Made by a program: the position numbers and the translations under genes. From an uncultured Verrucomicrobiota bacterium (GTDB lineage Bacteria > Verrucomicrobiota > Kiritimatiellia > CAIVKH01), in the NCBI GenBank assembly GCA_937872895.1, contig CALMUP010000017.1, forward strand, positions 53,202 through 117,201: 64,000 bases of DNA, in the 5' to 3' direction. Of this stretch, positions 9,201-15,906 are shown in pieces (within the stretch, counting starts at the first letter, position 1; the number at the start of each line of letters is the position of its first letter). The notes below the pieces were generated by a model. The model was not told the DNA's origin. It worked only from the letters and a program-made list of their open reading frames with translations, and made no database searches.

Positions 9201-9317
9201 GACGCCGCGCGCAAGGACAACCGGTTCGACCCGCTCCGCGAAATCCCCGAGTTCCGCGCCATCGTCCCGCCCATCCAACCGAACGCGGCCATGCCGATGA
9301 ACCTGCCGCTGTTCTAG
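6201..9317 (+). CDS. DUF2723 (GT117) family membrane protein with C-terminal TPR repeats
   Basis: The 1038-residue protein begins with a short cytoplasmic part and then a first membrane segment (DWIAFWVTFLVAFGVYFHSM). The family signature APTVTLEDSGELAV / GVPHPPGYPIW follows near residues 48-80. About ten more hydrophobic segments lie between residues 120 and 560, then a long non-membrane part, and helical TPR-like repeats from about residue 800 to the end (EAIALYPLSPEANFRLADIH, and similar). DUF2723 proteins are GT-C-type glycosyltransferases that resemble protein O-mannosyltransferases and are common in Bacteroidota and PVC bacteria. The ATG at 6201 follows GGAGGGAGAT. The sugar donor and acceptor are unknown; protein glycosylation at the envelope is inferred. 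Confidence 0.85.
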   Translation: MSLNVNDPSLNEEAHFLDRQTGPFFRRVDWIAFWVTFLVAFGVYFHSMAPTVTLEDSGELAVASDYLGVPHPPGYPIWTLLTWFFQWIFHWVKYFGTPDGNLTLVWKSFLHLFGADFGKAHPNPAWGVTLASVVTGAVACAAQAMLISRSAADVLFHMKKKLEGVSTGSENLLCLVGGVTSGLLLAFSPVLWSQSTIVEVYSLNAMFMTIVMLLLYRFMCRPGENMNLYTLCFVFGLGLTNHQTLVFLGPAILVAFFLRDRRLFMDSIAALMLTVGVYLLWKGAKIDIQTSATAASSKQSMFAFGVILLLAPGGLFMIERKLFTEWKRVIISGLLVLLGLTFYVGYMPVASEQNPPMNWGYPRTTEGFWHAVGRGQYERIDPVENFKDILRDSKKYQILVWKTMFDPGGHDLIAVRQHFKNVKGYEFIAERGGYSSIVAQFEWYVAWAAMLPFFFFRRIGNRALGWLGVTLIAFIFLTFIFLVFQYLPPDIQSLFIGRVQWIQAHAVYAMWIGYGLIFALAWLDSKLGGSRIVTYSAAALILAAPIPQLYRNAYDELFIKEVGGCEQHGHDFGWQFGHWQLEGARAILAEISEEERANYPNPDYPPPMTTNAVFYGGTDPGRFVPTYMIYSAHVREDVFLITQNALADNTYMNVMRDLYGDQIWIPSQQDSNLAFQQYVADVQAGRIPAGAAVSIEGGRVSVQGVQGVMTINGILAKNIFDANKRLHDFYVEESYVIPWMYPYLEPHGLIMKINKEPIPGLTPEMVKNDREFWGWYIERLNNNPKFARDVVARKTFSKLRSAIAGLYAARRMFDESEHAFREAIALYPLSPEANFRLADIHMQQGEFAAAREIIEAFLREDTENDKVRDFLNQIINLERLDQRRRELELELQTGGDINKAFELANIYRGMNLMPMFDSLTQRILQQPDLPPQFIIEIARMYAETQKLDLFINALELYVQRDPSQPRIWLDLAAAYASAQRRPDALSSLRRAIEIGGETIRDAARKDNRFDPLREIPEFRAIVPPIQPNAAMPMNLPLF

Positions 9318-9323
9318 GAGGGA

Positions 9324-9447
9324 GGGGCGGGTTTCGGATGTCAGGTGTCAGGTTTCGGGGTCGGGCCGTTCGATGAACGGCCATGATCTCCATCCCCGTC
9401 CTCCCGGACACCCGGAACCCGACACCTGACACCTCTCTCCCGCCCCT
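9324..9447. repeat. Intergenic inverted-repeat element with central hairpin (element E)
   Basis: The left arm (9324-9360) carries GGGGCGGG and then GTCAGGTGTCAGG. The right arm (about 9410-9447) carries the complement, GACACCTGACACC then CCCGCCCC. Between them is a perfect hairpin, GGCCGTTC (9364-9371) with GAACGGCC (9375-9382) around a three-base loop. It fills the gap between the DUF2723 gene and pheS. Confidence 0.7.
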
Positions 9448-9501
9448 TTTTCATTGATCCGATCCGCATCCGGAAGCTACGGTTGAAGTTTTGAGGCGAT
9501 T

Positions 9502-10512
9502 ATGAACCTTGCTGACATTCAAGCCCTTACCGAGACCGCCGTGCAGGAAGCCGACGCGGCCGGGAGTCCCGCCGCCCTCGAGGCGGTGCGCGTCCAGTAC
9601 CTCGGCCGCAACGGGCGGATCAACGACATCATGGCCGCGCTGAAGGACGCACCCGGCCCGGAGAAGAAGGCGTTCGGCCAGGCCGCGAACCAGTTCAAGG
9701 TATCGGTGCAGGCGGCCATCGACCAGCGCCGCGAGGCCTTCGACCAGCAACCCGCCGCCGCGGAGGGATTCGACTACACCCTGCCCGGCACCTGGCCGCT
9801 GCAGGGCCGCCGCCACCCGATCAGCCGCATCATCGAACGCAGCATCGAGATCTTCCGCGCCGCCGGCTTCATCGTAGCCGAAGGCCCCGACCTCGAGGAC
9901 GAGTTCCACAACTTCGACGCCCTGAACACGCCGAAGATCCACCCCTCGCGCGACCCGCAGGATACCTTCTACCTGAAGTCCGGCCAACTGCTGCGCACCC
10001 ACACCTCCCCGGTGCAGATCCGCTACATGGAAAACCACCCGCCACCGGTCCGCATCATCGCCCCCGGCCGTGCCTACCGCCGCGACACCACCGACGCCAC
10101 CCACAGCGCCAGCTTCCACCAGATCGAGGGCCTGTACGTGGACAAGCAGGTCTCGCTGGCCAACCTGAAGGCGGACATCCAGTACTACCTGAGCAACCTG
10201 ATGGAACGCCCGGTGAACATCCGGATGCGCCCGCACTTCTTCCCGTTCACCGAACCGAGCGTCGAACTCGACTTCTCCTGCCACGTCTGCGGCGGCAAGG
10301 GCTGCCGCGTCTGCAAGAACAGCGGCTGGATCGAGATCGCCGGCGCCGGCATGGTCGACCCGAACGTGTTCAAGGCCGCCGGCTACGACCCCGAACAGGT
10401 CACCGGCTACGCCTTCGGCATGGGCGTCGAACGCCTCGCCATGATCCTCTACGGCGTGCCGGACATCCGCATGCTGTACGAGAACGACCTGCGGTTTTTG
10501 GCGCAGTTCTGA
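9502..10512 (+). CDS. pheS: Phenylalanine--tRNA ligase alpha subunit
   Basis: The 336-residue alpha subunit has an N-terminal helical part that contacts tRNA (residues 1-90) and a class II catalytic core. Motif 2 is seen around FHQIEGLYVD and motif 3 in GMGVERLAMILYGVPDIR. The cysteine-rich stretch CHVCGGKGCRVCKNSGW is typical of bacterial PheS. Together with PheT it forms the alpha2-beta2 enzyme that charges tRNA-Phe. Unusually, pheT does not follow directly: a small four-helix-bundle gene flanked by word-repeat arms lies between them. Confidence 0.97.
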   Translation: MNLADIQALTETAVQEADAAGSPAALEAVRVQYLGRNGRINDIMAALKDAPGPEKKAFGQAANQFKVSVQAAIDQRREAFDQQPAAAEGFDYTLPGTWPLQGRRHPISRIIERSIEIFRAAGFIVAEGPDLEDEFHNFDALNTPKIHPSRDPQDTFYLKSGQLLRTHTSPVQIRYMENHPPPVRIIAPGRAYRRDTTDATHSASFHQIEGLYVDKQVSLANLKADIQYYLSNLMERPVNIRMRPHFFPFTEPSVELDFSCHVCGGKGCRVCKNSGWIEIAGAGMVDPNVFKAAGYDPEQVTGYAFGMGVERLAMILYGVPDIRMLYENDLRFLAQF

Positions 10513-10534
10513 GAGGTGACGGAAGCCGTCACCG

Positions 10535-10573
10535 CAACATTCAACCTCCAACTTCCAACACTCAACGTCCAAA
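10535..10573. repeat. Left arm of the cassette between pheS and pheT
   Basis: A run of degenerate seven-base words of the form TTCAACC/TCCAACT/TCAACGT starts 23 bases after the pheS stop. It is the approximate inverse complement of the arm at 10965-11004. The start codon of the enclosed gene lies at its inner edge. Confidence 0.75.
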
Positions 10574-10983
10574 TGGCGGATAAATTCAATTTAGAGGAAA
10601 GGCTGCTTGATTACGCGGCCCTGATTATCCATTTGGTTGACAACATGGACGCTTCGTATGCCGGCCGGCATATCGGAAACCAATTGTTGAGATCGGGGAC
10701 GTCACCCTTGTTCAACCACGGAGAGGCTCAAGGGGCTGAATCACAGAATGATTTTATCCACAAAATGGGAATCTGCCTGAAAGAACTGCGAGAATCCCGG
10801 CGGGCATTGCTGCTGATCAGGAAAGTGCCGCTTAGCAGGAATACCGCTCACGTCGAATCCGTCCTCGCGGAAACCGAAGAACTCATCCGGATTTTTTACA
10901 CGAGTATCCGCACGGCTAAAACCAATACGTGTCGCGAAGACTCGCCAGCCTATGGCCTTTCCGTATTGGAAGTTGAACGTTGA
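10573..10983 (+). CDS. Four-helix-bundle protein (23S rRNA intervening-sequence family)
   Basis: The 136-residue product matches the four helix bundle protein family (TIGR02436 type), first known from intervening sequences in 23S rRNA genes. Visible signs are an N-terminal FNLEERLLDYAALIIHLVDN helix, the turn GRHIGNQLLRSGTSPLFNHGEA, then EAQGAESQNDFIHKMGICLKE... in the third helix and a final helix ending near EELIRIFYTSIRTA. Its biochemical role is unknown in the family. The ATG lies at the inner edge of the left inverted arm and the last six codons and stop lie inside the right arm, so gene and arms behave as one unit. It interrupts the pheS-pheT operon. Confidence 0.88.
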   Translation: MADKFNLEERLLDYAALIIHLVDNMDASYAGRHIGNQLLRSGTSPLFNHGEAQGAESQNDFIHKMGICLKELRESRRALLLIRKVPLSRNTAHVESVLAETEELIRIFYTSIRTAKTNTCREDSPAYGLSVLEVER

Positions 10984-11004
10984 ACATTGGAAGTTGAAAG
11001 TTGG
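10965..11004. repeat. Right arm of the cassette between pheS and pheT
   Basis: Words TTGGAAG, TTGAACG, TTGAACA, TTGGAAG, TTGAAAG follow each other up to six bases before the pheT ATG. The arm encodes the last six residues of the four-helix-bundle protein. Confidence 0.75.
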
Positions 11005-11010
11005 TTCCCG

Positions 11011-13419
11011 ATGAAAACCCCACTCTCCTGGCTCAAGCACTACGTGGACCTCGACGCACCGCCCGCGGAGGTCGCGCGCAAACTGACCTTTTCCGGCATT
11101 GAGCTGGAGGGCATGGAGTCGAGCGGAGGCCAGGTGGAGGGCGTGGTCGTGGCCGAGGTCCGCGCGAAGGAGAAACACCCGCAGGCGGACAAGCTGTCGG
11201 TCTGCCGGGTGTTCGATGGCCGCGAGGAGGTCCAGGTGGTCTGCGGCGCACCGAATGTGGAGGCCGGTGGCAAGTACCCGTTCGCCCCGATCGGCGCGGT
11301 GCTGCTGAATGGTGAACTGAAGATCAAGAAGGCGAAACTGCGCGGCGTGGAATCGTTCGGCATGCTATGTTCCGCCGCCGAACTGGGGATCTCCGGCGAC
11401 CACCAGGGCCTGATGACCCTCGCGCCGGACGCCGTGCCCGGAACGCCGATGGCCGAGGTGCTGGGTCCGCCCGACACCGTGTACGAACTGGAGATCACCC
11501 CGAACCGCCCCGACTGCCTGAGCATGATCGGCGTGGCCCGCGAACTGGCCGCGTTGTACGGCCGACCGCTGAAGAAACCGGACGTAACGCTCGCGGCGAC
11601 CGGACCCGACGTGACGAACGGTGCCTCGGTCCGTGTGGAGAACCCGGCCGACTGCCCGCGCTACACCGCCCGCATCCTGCGCGGCGTGCGCATCGGCCCG
11701 TCGCCCGCCTGGATGCGCGACCGCCTGGAGAAGGCCGGCATCCGCCCGATCAACAACGTGGTGGACATCACGAACTACGTCCTGCTGGAAACCGGGCACC
11801 CGCTCCACGCATTCGACCTTCGGCTGATCGCGGGCGGACAGATCCAGGTGCGCCGGGCCCGCGACGGTGAAACGATGGCAACCCTCGACCACGTCGCCCG
11901 CACGCTGGATCCGAACATGCTGGTCATCGCCGATGCCGACAAACCGGTCGCCCTGGCCGGCGTGATGGGCGGCGCGGGCAGCGAGATCCGCGACGACACC
12001 ACCGACGTGCTGCTCGAGGCCGCGGTGTTCGATCCGGCCGTCGTCCGCTATACCTCGCGCAAGCTGCTGCTGTTCACCGATTCCTCGTACCGCTTCGAGC
12101 GCGGGGTGAATACCGAGTCGGTCGACTGGGCGAGCCAGCGCGCCGCGCAGTTGATGGTCGAACTCGCCGGCGCGACGGTGGACCGCGGGGTCATCGATGT
12201 CCGCGCCCCCGCCACGCCGCCGCGCTCGATCGCCCTGCGCTTCGACCGCGTGCGCTCCCTGCTCGGCACCGAGATCGCCGGCGACCGCATCGTCGCCCTG
12301 CTCGGCTCCCTCGAACTGTGCGCCACCGAACGCACGGAGCAGGGCGCGACCTTCGCCATCCCGAGCTTCCGCTTCGACCTCGAACGCGAGGTGGACCTGA
12401 TCGAGGAAATCGCGCGCCTGCACGGCCTCGACCAGATCGTGCCGGTCCCCTCGGCCGCCGCCCCGAATCCCGCCGCGAACGACACACCGGTGCGCCAGGT
12501 CTCGGAACTGCGCAACCTGCTGATCCACCTCGGCCTGCAGGAAACCATCACCTACAGCCTCGTGCCGGATGCCCTGCTGTCGCTGTTCGACCGCAACGAT
12601 GCGGCCGCGCGGATCGCCCTGCCCCGCCCGGTCACCACCGACCAGGCGATCCTGCGCACCCACCTGGCCCCGCAACTGGTCGAGACCCTCGGCCGCAACC
12701 GCGCACGCCAGATCAACCAGGCCGCGGTCTTCGAGATCGGCACCGTCTACCACCGCGTCGAAGGCGAGACCTACCGGGAAACCCGCCGGTTCGGAATCGC
12801 CCTGATGGGCCGGCCGGCCACCGGCGGCGTATTGTCCCGCAAGGCCCCGTCGCGCGACGAGATGTTCGGCTGGATCAAGGGCCTGTGGGAACGCATCGCC
12901 GCGCACCACGGCATCACCGCCTGGAGCATCGAAGCGGAATCGGTCCCGTACGGCGAACCGGGCTACGGGTTCCGGCTCCTGATCGACGACCAAGCCGCCG
13001 GGCGTATCGCCCTGGTCGCCCCGGCGATCCGCAAGGAATGGCGCATCACCGACCCGGTCGGCCTCCTCGAAGTGGACGTGGCCCCGGTCGCCTGGCGCGC
13101 ACGCACCCAACCGGCCTACCGCGCCGTGCCGAACGTCCCCTCGGTCGCGCGCGACGTCGCCCTGGTCGCCGATGCCGGCCTCACCCACGCCACCATCGTC
13201 GCGGCCATCCGGAAATTCAGCCCGCCGGAACTGGAACATGTCGAATTGTTCGATATATTTACCGGGGAGAGCCTCGGCAAGGGACGGCGCAGCATGGCCT
13301 ACTCCCTGACCTACCGCTCCGATGCCCGCACCTTGACGGATGAAGAGGTCAACGGGTATCATGAGGCCATCAAGTCGGCGTTGAAAACCGAGTTGAAGGT
13401 AGAGATCCGCGAAGGTTGA
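11011..13419 (+). CDS. pheT: Phenylalanine--tRNA ligase beta subunit
   Basis: The 802-residue beta subunit has all usual modules: the N-terminal PLSWLKHYVDLD start, the EMAP-like tRNA-binding domain (VVVAEVRAKEKHPQADKLS, about residues 45-155), the B3/B4 editing domain (about 210-380, containing PINNVVDITNYV), B5, the inactive class II core, and the C-terminal FDX-ACB anticodon-binding domain (about 705-800, VPNVPSVARDVALV). The ATG at 11011 gives the standard N-terminus. The leader between the stop of the four-helix-bundle gene and this ATG consists of a repeat arm, so there is no obvious ribosome binding site. Confidence 0.97.
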   Translation: MKTPLSWLKHYVDLDAPPAEVARKLTFSGIELEGMESSGGQVEGVVVAEVRAKEKHPQADKLSVCRVFDGREEVQVVCGAPNVEAGGKYPFAPIGAVLLNGELKIKKAKLRGVESFGMLCSAAELGISGDHQGLMTLAPDAVPGTPMAEVLGPPDTVYELEITPNRPDCLSMIGVARELAALYGRPLKKPDVTLAATGPDVTNGASVRVENPADCPRYTARILRGVRIGPSPAWMRDRLEKAGIRPINNVVDITNYVLLETGHPLHAFDLRLIAGGQIQVRRARDGETMATLDHVARTLDPNMLVIADADKPVALAGVMGGAGSEIRDDTTDVLLEAAVFDPAVVRYTSRKLLLFTDSSYRFERGVNTESVDWASQRAAQLMVELAGATVDRGVIDVRAPATPPRSIALRFDRVRSLLGTEIAGDRIVALLGSLELCATERTEQGATFAIPSFRFDLEREVDLIEEIARLHGLDQIVPVPSAAAPNPAANDTPVRQVSELRNLLIHLGLQETITYSLVPDALLSLFDRNDAAARIALPRPVTTDQAILRTHLAPQLVETLGRNRARQINQAAVFEIGTVYHRVEGETYRETRRFGIALMGRPATGGVLSRKAPSRDEMFGWIKGLWERIAAHHGITAWSIEAESVPYGEPGYGFRLLIDDQAAGRIALVAPAIRKEWRITDPVGLLEVDVAPVAWRARTQPAYRAVPNVPSVARDVALVADAGLTHATIVAAIRKFSPPELEHVELFDIFTGESLGKGRRSMAYSLTYRSDARTLTDEEVNGYHEAIKSALKTELKVEIREG

Positions 13420-13487
13420 CACCGCCCGGATGGGCGATGGTTCTTTAACAGGATATGCCACGATGTACGGCCGGTGACGGCCACGAT

Positions 13488-13674
13488 TTACCCTGCCTTG
13501 TTCGTGATAGGGCCAAGTCCTTCTGACCCAATATTATTATTACCAGGGTGCTCAAATCCCGGCCCGCCCAACCGCCCTCACGAAGGGAATTGGAACGGTC
13601 GAGTCAGAGTGCCCACCTCAGTCTTGAGGTGTCAGAGCTCACGCCTAAACGACTTGTGGTGGGGTATTTTTTTT
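13488..13674 (+). ncRNA. ssrS: Probable 6S RNA
   Basis: About 187 bases fold into one long rod. The closing stem pairs TACCCTGCC (13489-13497) with GGTGGGGTA (13658-13666), then TCGT with ACGA (13502-13505/13649-13652), TAGG with CCTA (13508-13511/13644-13647) and TTCTGA with TCAGAG (13521-13526/13632-13637). A large bubble follows: its 5' side is A/T-rich (13530-13545) and its 3' side holds a seven-pair hairpin (13614-13620 with 13625-13631). An apical arm starts with GGGTGCTC paired to GAGTGCCC (13546-13553/13607-13614). Eight T follow the closing stem. This stem-bubble-stem plan, and a place just upstream of rarA and fau, are typical of 6S RNA, which binds the sigma70 RNA polymerase. Confidence 0.75.
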
Positions 13675-13695
13675 GCGCCGGTGTATCGCAAGAAG

Positions 13696-13808
13696 GTGTT
13701 CAGCGTTCGGTGTTCAGGAAAGACGCGTTCTTACGAACGCACGGCGAACGTGCGTTTGTAGTGACGCCGCAGGGCGTTTCCCGAACACTGAACACGGGAC
13801 ACCGAACT
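13696..13808. repeat. Inverted-repeat element with central hairpin upstream of rarA (element F)
   Basis: The left arm (13696-13718) is built of GTTCA words (GTGTTCAGCGTTCGGTGTTC) and the right arm (13781-13808) carries the complement (CGAACACTGAACACGG). Between them is a hairpin, GCGTTC (13725-13730) with GAACGC (13735-13740). It separates the probable 6S RNA from the rarA start. Confidence 0.65.
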
Positions 13809-13828
13809 CCCTCGTTACGAGGCTGAAC

Positions 13829-15160
13829 ATGGACCTTTTTGAACCGGAAACAAAACGAAGCGGAACGGCAGGCGCGGCCCCACTGGCCGCGCGCATGCGC
13901 CCGGTCTCGCTCGACGATTATGCCGGCCAGCAGCATGTGCTGGGGCCGGGCAAGCTGCTGCGCCGGGCGATCGAATCGGACCGACTCGGCAGCATCATCC
14001 TGTACGGACCACCCGGGTGCGGGAAGACCTCGCTGGCCGAGGTCATCGCCACCGTCACCGGCCGCCATTTCGAACGCACCAGCGGCGTGCTCGCCAACGT
14101 GGCCATCCTGCGTTCGCTGCTGGAGGCGGCCGAGCAGCGCAAGCGGTTCCGCGGCCGCGAGACCATCCTGTTCATCGACGAGATCCACCGGTTCAACAAG
14201 GCGCAGCAGGACGTGCTGCTGCCCTATGTGGAAGCCGGGGCGATCACGCTGATCGGCGCCACCACCCACAACCCGTTCTTCTTCATCAACACGCCGCTGA
14301 CCTCGCGGTCGCAGATCTTCCAGCTCGAGGCGCTCGGCGAGGCCGATGTCGTGGCGCTGCTCCGCCGCGCCCTGACCGATGCACGCGGGCTCGGCGACCT
14401 GCGCATCGCGGCCGACGACGAGGCCCTCGCCCACCTCGCCCGGGTCTGCGAAGGCGATGCCCGCAAGGCGCTGAACGCGCTGGAGATCGCCGCGCTGACC
14501 ACGCACGCCGACGGCGAGGGCACCGTGCGCATCACCGCGGCGGTGGCCGAGGAATCGATCCAGAAGAAGGCCGTCGTCTACGACAACGAGGACGGCCATT
14601 ACGACACGATCAGCGCGTTCATCAAGAGCGTGCGCGGCTCCGACCCGAACGCCGCGCTCTACTGGCTGGCCAAGATGCTCTACGCCGGCGAGGACCCGCG
14701 CTTCATCGCGCGCCGCCTGATCATCCTCGCCTCCGAGGACATCGGCAACGCCGACCCGACGGGCCTGACCCTGGCCGTTTCGGCGATGGAGGCGGTGGAG
14801 TTCATCGGCATGCCCGAGGCCCGTATCGTGCTCGCCCAGGCGACCACCTACCTGGCCACCGCGCCGAAGAGCAACGCGTCCTACGCGGGCATCGAGGCCG
14901 CATGGACCGACATCCGCGAGGGCCGCACCCTGCCCGTCCCGAAACACCTGCGCGATGCGAGCTACAAGGGGGCGGAACGGCTCGGCCATGAAGGCTACCG
15001 CTACGCCCACGACTATGCCGGGCATGTGGTGGACCAGGAATACCTGCCCACCTCGAAAATCTATTATCAGCCGACCGGGGAAGGCTATGAGCAGCGGATC
15101 CTCCAGCGCATGGAACGCTGGGCCGACCTGCGCCGCCAACAGAGGAACGAAGCACCATGA
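13829..15160 (+). CDS. rarA: Replication-associated recombination protein A (RarA/MgsA AAA ATPase)
   Basis: The 443-residue AAA+ ATPase has Walker A GPPGCGKTS at residues 60-68 and Walker B ILFIDEIHRFN near 112-122. The family's tetramerisation region at the C-terminus includes PKHLRDASYKGAERLGHEGYRY. RarA acts at stalled replication forks and on single-stranded DNA ends. The ATG at 13829 gives the normal start (MDLF, then RMRP before the Walker A). Its stop overlaps the start of fau by four bases, so the two are co-transcribed; both follow the probable 6S RNA. Confidence 0.95.
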   Translation: MDLFEPETKRSGTAGAAPLAARMRPVSLDDYAGQQHVLGPGKLLRRAIESDRLGSIILYGPPGCGKTSLAEVIATVTGRHFERTSGVLANVAILRSLLEAAEQRKRFRGRETILFIDEIHRFNKAQQDVLLPYVEAGAITLIGATTHNPFFFINTPLTSRSQIFQLEALGEADVVALLRRALTDARGLGDLRIAADDEALAHLARVCEGDARKALNALEIAALTTHADGEGTVRITAAVAEESIQKKAVVYDNEDGHYDTISAFIKSVRGSDPNAALYWLAKMLYAGEDPRFIARRLIILASEDIGNADPTGLTLAVSAMEAVEFIGMPEARIVLAQATTYLATAPKSNASYAGIEAAWTDIREGRTLPVPKHLRDASYKGAERLGHEGYRYAHDYAGHVVDQEYLPTSKIYYQPTGEGYEQRILQRMERWADLRRQQRNEAP

Positions 15161-15717
15161 CCAAGTCCCAACTGCGCGATCAATTCCGCCAGCTTGAACG
15201 CAACCGCCCCGCCGACGAGGTGGCGCGCTACAGCCGTGCCATCAGCGAACGGCTGCTCGGCCTGCCCGTGTTCCAGAAGGCGCAGCGGGTCGGCGTGTAC
15301 CTCGCGCTCGCCACCGAGGTACAGACCGGCGAGATCATCCACGCCTGCTGGGAACAGGGTGCCGACGTATGCGTGCCGTACTACCTGCCGGAAAAGAAGA
15401 TCTACAGCCTTAGCCGCCTCCAGCCCGGCGCACCGCTCAAGGAGATGAAGTGGAAGTTGCGCGAGCCGGAGCAACCGGATCCGGTGGACCCGGCGACGCT
15501 CGACCTGATCCTCGTTCCCGCGATGGCCTTCGATGTGCACGGCGTGCGGCTCGGTCACGGCGGCGGCCACTACGACCGGCTGCTGCCCGCGGTGACCGGC
15601 TACCGCCTGGGCCTCGCCTTCCACGAACAGGTGGTGGACGCCCTGCCGAGCGAACCGCACGACGAGAAGGTCCACGCGATCCTGACCGAGCAGAAGCTGT
15701 TCGAGGCGATTCCCTGA
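15157..15717 (+). CDS. fau: 5-formyltetrahydrofolate cyclo-ligase
   Basis: The 186-residue enzyme converts 5-formyltetrahydrofolate to 5,10-methenyltetrahydrofolate using ATP. The signature VPAMAFDVHGVRLGHGGGHYDR lies near residues 122-143 (shown here in two parts, VPAMAFDVHG and LGHGGGHYDRLL), and the N-terminal KSQLRDQFRQLER helix is as expected. It overlaps the rarA stop (ATGA). In many bacteria this gene lies next to 6S RNA, as it nearly does here. Confidence 0.95.
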   Translation: MTKSQLRDQFRQLERNRPADEVARYSRAISERLLGLPVFQKAQRVGVYLALATEVQTGEIIHACWEQGADVCVPYYLPEKKIYSLSRLQPGAPLKEMKWKLREPEQPDPVDPATLDLILVPAMAFDVHGVRLGHGGGHYDRLLPAVTGYRLGLAFHEQVVDALPSEPHDEKVHAILTEQKLFEAIP

Positions 15718-15718
15718 T

Positions 15719-15828
15719 GCAACCACGCATGGACACGAATACGCACGACTGGGGGAAGAATTCCGGCGTTTCCCCGCCGGTTCTCCTCGATCTGTATGCG
15801 TGCCTGTTGGTGTTGATGCGCGGTTGGC
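15719..15828. repeat. Inverted-repeat element with central hairpin before rny (element G)
   Basis: The left arm (15719-15749; CCACGCATGGACACGAAT) and right arm (15794-15828; ATGCGTGCCTGTTGGTGTTG) are approximate inverse complements. A hairpin, CCGGCG (15763-15768) with CGCCGG (15775-15780), lies between them. The 189-base gap before rny otherwise contains only its ribosome binding site. Confidence 0.55.
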
Positions 15829-15906
15829 TTTTCCCCGCTTTCCCAACAAAACAACAAACCCGGTGTGCGCGAACCATCAACCCGCACACGCCGGATGGAG
15901 GATACC

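Noticed and set aside
6522..9278. A 918-codon open frame on the minus strand opposite the DUF2723 gene
   Set aside because: It is an antisense by-product of GC-rich codon use. Its translation is low-complexity and shows no domain, whereas the plus strand has a clear family protein.
13488..13674. SRP RNA, tmRNA or RNase P RNA at this place
   Set aside because: The SRP loop motifs, the alanine-tRNA-like ends and tag frame of tmRNA, and the conserved RNase P core are not seen; the stem-bubble-stem plan fits 6S RNA.
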